64,000 nucleotides of DNA from an uncultured Pelagibacteraceae bacterium. GTDB taxonomy: Bacteria > Pseudomonadota > Alphaproteobacteria > Pelagibacterales > Pelagibacteraceae. The stretch is taken from NCBI GenBank assembly GCA_902631535.1, contig CACOYX010000003.1, positions 1 to 64,000 on the forward strand, given 5' to 3'. Of the stretch, positions 9,174 to 17,214 are shown piece after piece. The notes under the pieces are model-generated. The model made no database searches. It was not told where the DNA came from and worked only from the letters and a program-made list of their open reading frames with translations. Every line of letters begins with the position of its first letter. Within the stretch, counting starts at the first letter, position 1. The translations under genes were made by a program, and so were the position numbers.

Positions 9174-10070
9174 ATGCATTTTACTAAAAAAACAGTTTCA
9201 GAAAAACGTTCAGATTTAGTTAAAACTTTACAATCAAAAAAATTATTAAGATTTCCAGGGGCATATAATCCTCTGTGTGCAAAACTTATAGCAGAAATAG
9301 GATTTGATGGAGTTTACGTCTCTGGTGGAGTTATGTCTAATGATCTTGGTTTACCTGATATAGGTCTAACGACATTGGATCAGGTTAGTTATAGAAGCAA
9401 TCAAATAGCTAGAGTAACCGATCTGCCGACAATTGTTGATATTGATACTGGTTTTGGGAACTGTAAAAAAACAATTGAAGTTTTTGAAAGCAAAGGTCTA
9501 GCTGGTTGTCATTTAGAAGATCAAATAGCTGAAAAAAGATGCGGTCATTTAGATAATAAGGAACTTGTTTCTAAAGAAGAAATGGTAATAAAAATTAAAG
9601 AGTCGGTCAAAGCAAGAAAAGATAAAAACTTCTTAATTATTGCTAGAACAGATGCGAATTCTGTTGAGGGTTTAGATAAAACATTAGAAAGAATAAGAGC
9701 CTATGAAGATGCAGGAGCTGATATGATTTTTCCTGAAGCAATGAAAAATGAAGATGAGTTTGAAAAAGTAAGAAAAGTTGCAAAAGGATATTTGCTGGCT
9801 AACATGACTGAATTTGGAAAATCAAAGTTGTTAAATAAAAAACAATTAGAAAATTTAGGTTATAATCTAGTGATTTATCCAGTAAGCACACAACGCCTTG
9901 CAATGCTAAATGTAGAAATAGGATTAAAATCGATATTTAAAGATGGTCATCAAAACAATATTATTGACAAAATGCAGACTAGAAAAAGGTTGTACGAGTT
10001 AGTAGAATATGAGAAATACAATACCCCAGATAAAAAAATTACTGATTTTTCAACAGAGGGACACGAATAA
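9174..10070 (+). CDS. prpB: Methylisocitrate lyase (isocitrate lyase/PEP mutase superfamily)
   Basis: 298 residues, PrpB length rather than the 430 or more of AceA. The barrel shows GVYVSGGVMSND near the N-terminus, DIDTGFG with metal-binding aspartates, HLEDQIAEKRCGH with the catalytic cysteine loop (KRCGH), and IARTDAN. It would split 2-methylisocitrate to pyruvate and succinate, the last step of propionate oxidation. The ATGA overlap with the adjacent 2-methylcitrate synthase supports that role. Oxaloacetate hydrolase-like or carboxyphosphonoenolpyruvate-like relatives share the fold, so the substrate rests on context. Codon use looks like that of its neighbours. Confidence 0.88.
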   Translation: MHFTKKTVSEKRSDLVKTLQSKKLLRFPGAYNPLCAKLIAEIGFDGVYVSGGVMSNDLGLPDIGLTTLDQVSYRSNQIARVTDLPTIVDIDTGFGNCKKTIEVFESKGLAGCHLEDQIAEKRCGHLDNKELVSKEEMVIKIKESVKARKDKNFLIIARTDANSVEGLDKTLERIRAYEDAGADMIFPEAMKNEDEFEKVRKVAKGYLLANMTEFGKSKLLNKKQLENLGYNLVIYPVSTQRLAMLNVEIGLKSIFKDGHQNNIIDKMQTRKRLYELVEYEKYNTPDKKITDFSTEGHE

Positions 10071-11194
10071 TGAGTGAAGAAATTAAAAAAGGATTACTTG
10101 GTATAGTTGTTGATGAAACGACGATTTCACACGTAGTTCCTGAGTTAAGCGCACTTACATACAGAGGTTATACAGTTCAAGAACTTTGTGATAAATGTGA
10201 TTTCGAAGAAGTTGCGTATCTTGTTCTTAATGGTGAACTTCCAAATAAAAACCAGCTAAAAAAATTTATAAAACAAGAAAGATCTGAGAGAAAGCTTTCA
10301 AAACAAATATTAAACGATATTAAAAAGATGCCAAAAAATGCTCATCCTATGGATGTTATTAGAACATGTGTAAGTTTGATGGCACTAGAAGACAAGGATA
10401 CTAAAGATAACTCTCCTAAAGCAAACATGAGAAAAGCAATGAGAATTTTTGCAAAAACTCCTACAGCAGTTGCTGCATATTTTAGGGCAAGAAAAGGTAA
10501 AAGTATAATCTCCCCAAGTAAAAATTTATCTTTCTCAGAAAATTTCTTTAAAATGATGTTCAATAAAGTGCCAGATAAAGAAATAGTTAGAGCATTTGAT
10601 ATCTCTTTAATTTTATACGCTGAGCATAGTTTTAACGTTTCAACTTTTACTGCTAGAACTATTACATCAAGTTTATCAGATTTACACGGAGCAATCACTG
10701 GAGCCATAGCTTCCCTCAAAGGTCCGTTACATGGTGGAGCAAATGAAGCTGTAATGCATATGATGAAAGAAATAGGAAAACCAGAAAAAGCAAAAGCTTG
10801 GATTGAAAACGCATTAGACAAAAAGAAAGTTGTTATGGGATTTGGTCACAGAGTTTATAGGACAGGAGACTCTAGAGTGCCTACGATGAAACATTATATG
10901 TTCAAAGTGGCTAAGCTTTTAAAAAAAGAAAAATATACAAGAATTTATGAAATTTTAGAAAAAGTTATGATTGATAAAAAGAAAATATATCCTAATGTAG
11001 ATTTCCCTTGTGGTCCAACTTATTACATGATGGGTATAGATATTGATTTTTACACTCCGATTTTTGTAATGTCTAGAATAACTGGCTGGTCAGCACATAT
11101 AATGGAGCAGCATACTTCTAACAAATTAATTAGACCTTTGTCTAAATATAGAGGTGCTGAGGTAAGAGAAGTAATGTTATTGAACCAAAGATAA
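10070..11194 (+). CDS. prpC: 2-Methylcitrate synthase / citrate synthase family
   Basis: 374 residues, the length of the short, methylcitrate-type citrate synthases. GPLHGGANEAVM and GFGHRVY carry the two active-site histidines, PNVDFPCG... carries the catalytic Asp, and RITGWSAHIMEQ the C-terminal arginine block. Joining propionyl-CoA to oxaloacetate is the expected reaction given prpB one base upstream. The methylcitrate dehydratase (prpD or acnD) is not in the window. The stop codon is followed immediately by the ATG of a small membrane protein, so the transcript probably continues. Confidence 0.9.
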   Translation: MSEEIKKGLLGIVVDETTISHVVPELSALTYRGYTVQELCDKCDFEEVAYLVLNGELPNKNQLKKFIKQERSERKLSKQILNDIKKMPKNAHPMDVIRTCVSLMALEDKDTKDNSPKANMRKAMRIFAKTPTAVAAYFRARKGKSIISPSKNLSFSENFFKMMFNKVPDKEIVRAFDISLILYAEHSFNVSTFTARTITSSLSDLHGAITGAIASLKGPLHGGANEAVMHMMKEIGKPEKAKAWIENALDKKKVVMGFGHRVYRTGDSRVPTMKHYMFKVAKLLKKEKYTRIYEILEKVMIDKKKIYPNVDFPCGPTYYMMGIDIDFYTPIFVMSRITGWSAHIMEQHTSNKLIRPLSKYRGAEVREVMLLNQR

Positions 11195-11380
11195 ATGAAT
11201 TTAACAAATTTACTTTTATTTCTAATTTTAGTTACTCTTGCTACATACACTTTTATGCCTTGGAAGGGTATTGATAAAGGTTCTTTGGTAAAAGTAGCAT
11301 CTCAATGGTTTATGTGGGTTGTAGTATTTGCATTCATAGTTTTTTTATCCACTTTTTTTGGAATTGAAGTTTCTGGATAA
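11195..11380 (+). CDS. Small two-helix membrane protein, unknown
   Basis: I do not recognise this 61-residue product. It consists of two hydrophobic helices (about residues 4-19 and 37-56) joined by a short lysine- and glycine-containing loop with MPWKGIDKGS. The ATG directly follows the prpC stop codon, and the end overlaps the start of the homocysteine methyltransferase by 23 bases if that gene uses TTG 11358. Its tight fit between two real genes and a clean frame favour a true gene. No function can be assigned. Confidence 0.55.
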   Translation: MNLTNLLLFLILVTLATYTFMPWKGIDKGSLVKVASQWFMWVVVFAFIVFLSTFFGIEVSG

Positions 11381-12266
11381 TAATTTTTTTAACCGAGTTA
11401 GAATTTTAGATGGCGGTATGGGTCAGGAGCTCCTTAACCGAGGTGTGAAACCTTACGGAACTTTGTGGGGAGCCTCAGCATTGTATAAAAAAAAATATCA
11501 TAAAATAGTTATCAAAACTCATTTAGACTTTATTAAAGCCGGAGCAGAAATTATAGTAACTAATAGTTTTGGTAGCAGAAAACGAAGGCTAATCGAAAAT
11601 GGTTTAGGAAAAGAATATAAAAACCTGAACGTTTTAGCAGGGAAATTGGCTAAAAAAGCCGTGGCCATGTCTAAGAAAAAAGTTTTAATCGCTGGAAGTC
11701 TGCCACCTCAAAATTTTACTTATTTTGCTGATCTTGGAAAAGATCTCAACTTTATAAAGGAAAGTTTTAGATCCCAGGCAAAATATCTTAATCCATTTGT
11801 AGATTTTTTTTACTTAGATGTAATGAGTAGCTGGAAAGAGTGTTCGTTAGGTTTAAATGCTATTAAAAAATACAAAAAAAAAATTTTAGTTGGTATCCAT
11901 ATTAGGAGTAAAGGGTTGTTGCCCTCGGGAGAAAAATTTATAACTGTGGCTAAAAAAGTCCAAAAACATAAACCTATTGGGATTATGGCCTCTTGTGTTT
12001 CTTTTGAAGATTTAAATGAAGTAATGAAAGACGCAAAAAAACTTAAAGTTCCATTTGGATTTAAAATCAATGCCTTTGAACATATTCCACCAGGCTGGAA
12101 ACCTGATTCAAATAACCCTAAAGTTCAACTTGGAAAGAGAAAAGACCTTACTCCTAAAAAGTTCTTTGAAATTTGTAAAAAATTAAAAAATAAAGGAGCT
12201 AACATTATTGGAGGATGTTGTGAGATTACTCCAAAACATATAGAAAAATTAAAGTCTTTAGTGTGA
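11358..12266 (+). CDS. Homocysteine S-methyltransferase family protein
   Basis: About 302 residues from the TTG at 11358, or 300 from a second TTG at 11364; no ATG occurs before the first motif. RILDGGMGQELLNRG is the N-terminal family signature, a TNSFG motif carries the first zinc-region residues, and IIGGCCEITPKH near the C-terminus holds the paired zinc cysteines. Such enzymes move a methyl group from S-methylmethionine, betaine or another onium donor to homocysteine to make methionine. The convergent betaine-type proX-proW next door hints at betaine, but the donor is not decided by the sequence. No riboswitch-sized leader precedes it. Confidence 0.8.
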   Translation: MELKFLDNNFFNRVRILDGGMGQELLNRGVKPYGTLWGASALYKKKYHKIVIKTHLDFIKAGAEIIVTNSFGSRKRRLIENGLGKEYKNLNVLAGKLAKKAVAMSKKKVLIAGSLPPQNFTYFADLGKDLNFIKESFRSQAKYLNPFVDFFYLDVMSSWKECSLGLNAIKKYKKKILVGIHIRSKGLLPSGEKFITVAKKVQKHKPIGIMASCVSFEDLNEVMKDAKKLKVPFGFKINAFEHIPPGWKPDSNNPKVQLGKRKDLTPKKFFEICKKLKNKGANIIGGCCEITPKHIEKLKSLV

Positions 12267-13109
12267 TTTAATTATTTTTTGTGTAATTCTATCTAAAATA
12301 ATTGCTAGAATTACAATACCTGTTCCACCAATAACAGCGGAGCCAACGTCAAGTCTTCCTAGAGCAATATATACAGTTAAACCTAACCCTCCGGCACCTA
12401 TAAGAGCTGCTATAACTACCATCGATAACGCAAGCATTAAAGTTTGATTAACTCCTGCCATTATAGTTTTTAAAGACAAAGGAATTTCAATTTTAATTAA
12501 TATTAGAAATTTAGTAAGTCCTAAACTTGATCCAGCTTCTTTGAACCCTTTGCCGACTTGCCTTATTCCTAAATTTGTTAATCGGATAATTGGTGGCAAA
12601 GCAAATATAATTGTAGCAACTACACCAGGAGTTAAACCAACTCCAAAAAGCATAACAACTGGTATTAGATAAACGAAGCTTGGTATGGTTTGCATTATAT
12701 CAAGTATTGGACGTAAAATAATTTCAAAAGTGTTACTTCTCGAGGCAACAATGCCAAGAGGAATTCCAATTAACATACAAAATAAAACTGCAGTAAAAAT
12801 CATTGCTAGTGTCGTCATGCTTTCTGACCAAAGGTCAACAAGATCAATAAAAAGTAAACTTATAAATGAAAAAATTGCAAACTTTAAACCATTAGTTTTG
12901 AATGCAAAGAAAACAAATATAAAAAGTATGATCGGAAAGGGAATAAAATTCAAAAGAGAGTCTAAACTATTTAAAACGGTATCTATTGGTGCTGAAATCT
13001 TTTTAAAGAGTGGCCTTTGTTCGAACAGCCACTCTTTAATATTTCCTTCAATCCATTCACCTAATGGAATGTATATTTCGTAATCTGAAGGGGCTAATTT
13101 TAAACTCAT
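12258..13109 (-). CDS. proW: Glycine betaine/proline ABC transporter permease
   Basis: 283 residues with an N-terminal stretch and about seven membrane helices. The EAA-type cytoplasmic loop GKGFKEAGSSLGLTKFLILIKIEIPLSLKTI (about residues 183-213) binds the ATPase. PILDIMQTIPSFVYLIPVVMLFG is typical of ProW/OpuAB. It should form the inner-membrane channel for glycine betaine or a related quaternary amine delivered by the adjacent ProX. No ATPase gene (proV) lies on either side, which is unusual for this family. Its end overlaps the convergent homocysteine methyltransferase by 9 bases. Confidence 0.93.
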   Translation of the reverse strand: MSLKLAPSDYEIYIPLGEWIEGNIKEWLFEQRPLFKKISAPIDTVLNSLDSLLNFIPFPIILFIFVFFAFKTNGLKFAIFSFISLLFIDLVDLWSESMTTLAMIFTAVLFCMLIGIPLGIVASRSNTFEIILRPILDIMQTIPSFVYLIPVVMLFGVGLTPGVVATIIFALPPIIRLTNLGIRQVGKGFKEAGSSLGLTKFLILIKIEIPLSLKTIMAGVNQTLMLALSMVVIAALIGAGGLGLTVYIALGRLDVGSAVIGGTGIVILAIILDRITQKIIKSH

Positions 13110-13128
13110 TTAAAATTAACCTGATCCT

Positions 13129-14070
13129 TTACTTGATCCAGCTGTCAAATGTACTTTGATTTGCTTTTATCCATTCATTAGCGTGCTTCTTAATTGCCTT
13201 CTCGCTCTTTTCCCCTTTATTCATTTTAAGGTTTTGAGCAGCTATATCAGCTAAAGGGATAGATGCTTTTTTTAACATCTTCTCAACTTTAGGATTTGCT
13301 TTTAAGAAATCAACATTTGCAGCTGGTCTAATGTCATCAGCTCCAAAACCTAAATTCACTTTAGATTTTGTTGCATTAGGAACCTTTCCTGCTTTAGATC
13401 CGCTGTATGGAACTTCTATCCAAACTACATCTTTCCCAAGCTTTAATGTTCCAACTGTCCAGTTAGGTGTCCATGTATAAAACAACACTGACTTACCATT
13501 TTTATATTTTGAAATTACATCAGCCATAGATGCTGAGTAATCTGCCTTAACTGGATTAATAAATTCGCCAAGACCAAGTTCATCAAAATGTTTTTGGATT
13601 ACTTTTTCACATCCCCAGCCTGGAGGGCAAGCAACCATGTCTGCTTTCCCATCACCATTTGAATCCCAGTTTTTGGCATGTTTTTTAATATCCAAGACTG
13701 TTTTTATTCCGAACTTATCAGCTGATTTTTTGTCGATTAGGTATCCCTGTAATCCACCTTTTTTCATCACATGGCCTACTGGTTTAACTTTACCTTTTGA
13801 CTCTGAGATGTACCCATCATGAGTGCCGAACCAACCATTAACCCATAAATCTACATCACCTGTTGTGGCGGCAACGTAAAAAACTTGTGGCTTCATAGTT
13901 TTTGGCCCTGACACTTTGTAGCCCATCTTTTCCAGAGCTTGCTTATAAATTTCAGCTTGAAAATAGCCTGTGTCCCAGTCAGCTCTGCCCATCTTGATCT
14001 CGTTTGCAAACGCGACACTACTAATAGACATTGCTGTTATTATTGATACTAAATATTTTAAATATTTCAT
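13129..14070 (-). CDS. proX: Glycine betaine ABC transporter substrate-binding protein
   Basis: The start at ATG 14070 (MKYLKYL, 313 residues) is chosen over a longer frame reaching 14133 because a strong GGAGG lies just before it and a clean signal peptide follows (hydrophobic SIITAMSISSVAFA, cleavage before NEIK). The mature protein begins with IKMGRADWDTG, as in ProX/OpuAC. It contains the conserved tryptophans W in VNGWFGTH, PPGWGCE and YTWTPNW that cage a trimethylammonium group. It captures betaine-like solutes in the periplasm. It is 19 bases upstream of proW. The strong ribosome-binding site suggests high expression, as is usual for SAR11 binding proteins. Confidence 0.92.
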   Translation of the reverse strand: MKYLKYLVSIITAMSISSVAFANEIKMGRADWDTGYFQAEIYKQALEKMGYKVSGPKTMKPQVFYVAATTGDVDLWVNGWFGTHDGYISESKGKVKPVGHVMKKGGLQGYLIDKKSADKFGIKTVLDIKKHAKNWDSNGDGKADMVACPPGWGCEKVIQKHFDELGLGEFINPVKADYSASMADVISKYKNGKSVLFYTWTPNWTVGTLKLGKDVVWIEVPYSGSKAGKVPNATKSKVNLGFGADDIRPAANVDFLKANPKVEKMLKKASIPLADIAAQNLKMNKGEKSEKAIKKHANEWIKANQSTFDSWIK

Positions 14071-14083
14071 TCGTCCTCCTAAT
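14071..14083 (-). promoter_or_regulatory. Strong ribosome-binding site of proX
   Basis: On the minus strand the bases before ATG 14070 read TTAGGAGGACGA, an almost full anti-16S match four bases from the start. Most genes in the window have weak or no such site. This one fixes the proX start at 14070 and rules out the longer frame. Confidence 0.75.
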
Positions 14084-14193
14084 TTCCTCAATTTTTTTAA
14101 CATGTATAAGTTAATAATGTAACCGTTGTTCAACTAAAAAGTGAATTATGGAAGATATGCTTATGATTTTTTAAGATTAGCTTATTTTGTCTT

Positions 14194-14586
14194 TTATTTG
14201 CATTTTTTGCATAAACCAAAAAATTCTAAATTAAATCTTTTATACTTAGTTCCTTTTTTATCACTAAAACTTGATAAATATTTTGAAAGTTTAACATCAA
14301 TAATTTCATCGACCATTTCACAGCTTTCACAAATTGAAAATGCAGTAGCTTTTGAAATTTCACAATTTGAATTTCTGCAAGCAACAAAAGCATTTTTACT
14401 TTCAATTTTATGAATTTTGCCCATTTCAATCAATTTATCTAAAGCTCGATAAATTTGTTGAGGTGCGTTTATTCCCTTCTTTTGTACATTAAATAATATG
14501 GAATAAGCTTTTAAAGGACCTTTTGCTTTTTCAATAATATCTAAAACAATTTGTTGATTTTTAGAAAGTATCTGTGCTTGTGCCAT
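14194..14586 (-). CDS. zur: Zinc uptake regulator, Fur family
   Basis: 130 residues of the Fur superfamily: an N-terminal winged helix (PLKAYSILFNV, QQIYRALDKLIEMGKIHKIESKNAFVAC) and a C-terminal metal domain with CESC and CKKC pairs forming the structural zinc site. Zur rather than Fur is favoured because it lies 23 bases downstream of znuB and because two Zur-box-like palindromes sit between znuC and znuA. With zinc bound it should repress both arms of the zinc importer, including its own gene. It is slightly short for the family, and the His-rich inner motif of Fur is weak. Confidence 0.88.
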   Translation of the reverse strand: MAQAQILSKNQQIVLDIIEKAKGPLKAYSILFNVQKKGINAPQQIYRALDKLIEMGKIHKIESKNAFVACRNSNCEISKATAFSICESCEMVDEIIDVKLSKYLSSFSDKKGTKYKRFNLEFFGLCKKCK

Positions 14587-14609
14587 AAATTTAAATTACC
14601 AATTTAGTA

Positions 14610-15413
14610 TCATTTTTTCAATTGAGAATAATTTTTGATCTTAATAAGTGTAAAACAAAATAAAACTAACGCAGCTGTAATTATCGAAGGTCCGGAAGGA
14701 GTATTAATTTCTAAAGATGAAAATAAACCAATTATTACTGATAACAAGCCTCCTACAATTGACAACTTAACCATCTGCGTAGGATTGTTAGAAACGTTTC
14801 TTGCCATTGCAGCAGGCATAATTAACATTCCTGTTATTAGCAGAAGCCCTACAATTTTAATTGATATTGCAATTATCGCTGCTAATAAAACTGTAAAGAT
14901 TGCATTCACTTTATCAGGGTTCATGCCTTCAGCTTCAGCTAGTTCATGATTAACTGTTGAGGCAAACAGGGGTTTCCAAATGAATTTCAGTATTAATAAG
15001 ATTAGTGCTCCGCCAATCCAAATTATCAATAGATCTATTTCATTTACCGCTAAAATGTCACCAAATAATAGTCCCATTATATCAAATCGGATCGTGGTAA
15101 GAAAACCAATTACAACTAAACCAACTGCTAGAGATGAATGTGCTAATAAACCTAATAATGCATCACCAGGAAGTTTTGTAGTTTTTTGAAGTTTTAAAAG
15201 TATCAGTGCAATTGCTGATGAAATTAGAAAAACTGAAAAAGCTATATTTAATTCAAAAAAGAAAGCTATAGTTACCCCAAGAAGTGCAGAGTGGGATAAT
15301 GTATCGCCAAAAAAAGATAATCTTCTCCAAATTATAAAACATCCAAGAGGCCCGGTAACTAATGCAATTCCAATCCCAGCAATCAAAGCTCTTATAAAAA
15401 AATCATCAAACAT
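14610..15413 (-). CDS. znuB: Zinc ABC transporter permease
   Basis: 267 residues with about eight membrane helices of the ABC-3 (ZnuB/MntB) family. FIIWRRLSFFGDTLSHSALLGV near residue 30 is the family signature, and HELAEAEGMN is the cytoplasmic loop that meets the ATPase. It forms the inner-membrane zinc channel with ZnuC and receives zinc from ZnuA. Its ATG immediately follows the znuC stop, and zur lies downstream, so znuC-znuB-zur form one unit read away from the Zur boxes. Manganese is a possible alternative substrate, but the Zur context supports zinc. Confidence 0.93.
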   Translation of the reverse strand: MFDDFFIRALIAGIGIALVTGPLGCFIIWRRLSFFGDTLSHSALLGVTIAFFFELNIAFSVFLISSAIALILLKLQKTTKLPGDALLGLLAHSSLAVGLVVIGFLTTIRFDIMGLLFGDILAVNEIDLLIIWIGGALILLILKFIWKPLFASTVNHELAEAEGMNPDKVNAIFTVLLAAIIAISIKIVGLLLITGMLIMPAAMARNVSNNPTQMVKLSIVGGLLSVIIGLFSSLEINTPSGPSIITAALVLFCFTLIKIKNYSQLKK

Positions 15414-16157
15414 TTATTGTTTCCTTTTTATTGTTCCGTCTGGTGAGTGAGTGTGATCATGTTTATGTTCATAAACAGATAATATTGTTGATGCGCGATC
15501 TCCAAACAATTCTTGATATTTATTGTTGTTAGCTACAGATTGAGGGGTACCAGAACAACAAACATGTCCGTTAAGACAAACTACATAGTCTGTAGATGAC
15601 ATTACAACATGTAAATCATGTGATATTAATAAAATTCCACAACTAACCTTTTCAGAAATTTCTTTTATTAACTCGTAAAGAGAAATTTCACCTTTAAAAT
15701 CTACTCCTTGAACTGGTTCATCCAAAACTAAAAGATCAGGATTTTTTGCAATAGCTCTTGCAATTAAAACTCTTTGGAACTCGCCTCCAGATAAATTGCT
15801 TAAATTATTATTTTTAAGATGTTCAACTCCAGTTAATTTTAAAGCATTAATTATTTCTTCATCACTTAGATTTTGTGTGAGCAACATAAAATCAACTACT
15901 CTAATTGGTAATGTCCAATCAATAGAGATTTTTTGAGGAACATAGCCAACTTTTTCAGTAAATTTTGAAACCTTTCCTTCGATATTCTTGTAAATACCCA
16001 GAGCAATTTTTGCAGTTGTTGTTTTTCCTGATCCATTAGGCCCAATTAAAGTAACTATTTCTCCACGTTTAACTTCGAGAGAGACGCCTTTAACTAGCCA
16101 CTTATCATTTTTATACAACCCTACGTTTTGAACTTTAATTAATGTTTCTTTATTCAT
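15414..16157 (-). CDS. znuC: Zinc ABC transporter ATPase
   Basis: About 247 residues from ATG 16157. That start has an AAGAGA-like site upstream; an ATG at 16175 adds six residues but has its upstream sequence inside the Zur box. Walker A is GPNGSGKTT, the signature is LSGGEFQRV, Walker B is LLVLDEPVQGVD, and the switch histidine is in LISHDLHVV. A His-rich tail (EHKHDHTHSPDG) at the C-terminus is typical of ZnuC and may sense or buffer zinc. It powers ZnuB. The gene is repressed, by inference, from the palindromes at 16180-16213. Confidence 0.93.
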   Translation of the reverse strand: MNKETLIKVQNVGLYKNDKWLVKGVSLEVKRGEIVTLIGPNGSGKTTTAKIALGIYKNIEGKVSKFTEKVGYVPQKISIDWTLPIRVVDFMLLTQNLSDEEIINALKLTGVEHLKNNNLSNLSGGEFQRVLIARAIAKNPDLLVLDEPVQGVDFKGEISLYELIKEISEKVSCGILLISHDLHVVMSSTDYVVCLNGHVCCSGTPQSVANNNKYQELFGDRASTILSVYEHKHDHTHSPDGTIKRKQ

Positions 16158-16179
16158 ATGAAATATCTCTTGCATTCAC

Positions 16180-16213
16180 GTTTGTTATATTATAACAAAC
16201 GTTATATTATAAC
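16180..16213. promoter_or_regulatory. zur box: Tandem Zur-box palindromes in the znuC/znuA divergent promoter
   Basis: At 16180-16200 the arms GTTTGTTATA and TATAACAAAC are exact complements around one central T. At 16201-16213 GTTATA-T-TATAAC repeats the same core. The core matches the known Zur consensus of proteobacteria (TGTTATANTATAACA). The pair fills almost the whole space between the two divergent starts, so a Zur dimer here would block both znuA and znuCB-zur. A -10-like TATTAT (16205-16210) lies inside the second palindrome, 8 bases before the znuA ATG. Confidence 0.85.
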
Positions 16214-16218
16214 ATTAT

Positions 16219-17211
16219 ATGAGAAAAACTTTTAGAACTATTTCTACTATTATTTTTACGCTTTTAGCCATTAATTCCATAGCAAAAGCTGAAGTTAAAG
16301 TTGTTACATCAATTAAACCAATACATTCTCTAGTAAGTTATGTAATGGATGGTGTTGGAAAACCAGATATTATAGTTGATGGATACAACTCGCCGCATAA
16401 TTTTACTTTGAAACCTTCGCACGCCAAAATGATTGAAAAGGCCAATCTCATCATTTGGGTTGGAGAAGATTTGGAAACGTTTCTTGAAAAACCTTTAAAA
16501 AGTATAAGTAAAGAAGCGGTGAATGTTGAAATTATGGATTTAAAAGGAATTAAAAAACTAAAATTTAGAGAAAAAAATATTTTTGAAGGTCATGATGATC
16601 ATGGGCATAGCAACAAAGAACATAAAGAACACGGACATGATGAGCATAAAGAGCACGGTCATAAAGAAAAAAAACACGATGATCATGGTCATGAAGGACA
16701 TGCTCACGGTGAACATGATCCACATGTTTGGTTAGACCCGATGAATGCAAAAGTAATTGTTAAAGAGATTGAAAATCAGCTTGTTAAGTTAGATCCGGAA
16801 AATGCCTCAAAATATAAAGCTAATTCTAAAAAAGCTCAAACTGAATTAGATAATTTAACTAGAAATATTAAAAATGATCTTAAAAAAGATTTGAGGTTTG
16901 TAGTGTTTCATGATGCGTACCAATATTTTGAAAATAGATTTGGTATAAAAGTTTTGGGAGCTTTAACAGTAAATCCGGATGTTTTACCTGGGGCTGAGCA
17001 ATTATCAGAAATTAGAGAAGTTATCGAGCACGAAAAAGTAAATTGTCTATTTTCAGAGCCGCAATTTAATCCTTCAATTATAAAATCAATAGCAAAAGAT
17101 ACTAAAGTTAAAACAGCAGTTTTAGATCCTCTTGGAGCAACTATAGATAAGGGTAAAGGCATGTATACAAAATTATTATCTAATATGTATGCTTCCTTTA
17201 AAGGCTGCTAA
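16219..17211 (+). CDS. znuA: Zinc ABC transporter substrate-binding protein
   Basis: 330 residues. A signal peptide (FRTISTIIFTLLAINSIAKA) ends near residue 24. The cluster A-1 fold supplies zinc ligands from SPHNFTLKPSHA (about 58-69), DPHVWLDPMNA (about 170), VFHDAYQYF and the C-terminal VLDPLGA. Between the first two lies a His/Asp-rich loop (about residues 124-168) made of imperfect repeats of HKEHGHDEH type, encoded by near-repeats in the DNA at about 16585-16725. This loop is known in ZnuA to help recruit zinc. No ribosome-binding site precedes the ATG; the operator ends 5 bases before it, so the message may be leaderless. Confidence 0.95.
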   Translation: MRKTFRTISTIIFTLLAINSIAKAEVKVVTSIKPIHSLVSYVMDGVGKPDIIVDGYNSPHNFTLKPSHAKMIEKANLIIWVGEDLETFLEKPLKSISKEAVNVEIMDLKGIKKLKFREKNIFEGHDDHGHSNKEHKEHGHDEHKEHGHKEKKHDDHGHEGHAHGEHDPHVWLDPMNAKVIVKEIENQLVKLDPENASKYKANSKKAQTELDNLTRNIKNDLKKDLRFVVFHDAYQYFENRFGIKVLGALTVNPDVLPGAEQLSEIREVIEHEKVNCLFSEPQFNPSIIKSIAKDTKVKTAVLDPLGATIDKGKGMYTKLLSNMYASFKGC

Positions 17212-17214
17212 CCC

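Noticed and set aside
10342-10821. 159-codon open frame on the minus strand opposite prpC
   Set aside because: It is a frame-shadow of prpC, which has full citrate-synthase motifs; the antisense product resembles no protein and has no upstream ribosome-binding site.
11195-11363. SAM riboswitch ahead of the homocysteine methyltransferase
   Set aside because: The space is filled by a coding frame in tight contact with prpC, and I saw no pseudoknot-type conserved core.
12685-13083. 132-codon plus-strand frame opposite proW
   Set aside because: Mirror of the permease gene, with composition typical of an antisense shadow and no neighbours on that strand.
14071-14133. N-terminal extension of proX up to 14133
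   Set aside because: The extension would hide the signal peptide inside the protein, while a near-perfect ribosome-binding site marks ATG 14070.
16585-16725. Repeat array (possible CRISPR-like or tandem repeat)
   Set aside because: The near-repeats code in frame for the His-rich loop of ZnuA and have no constant spacer pattern.
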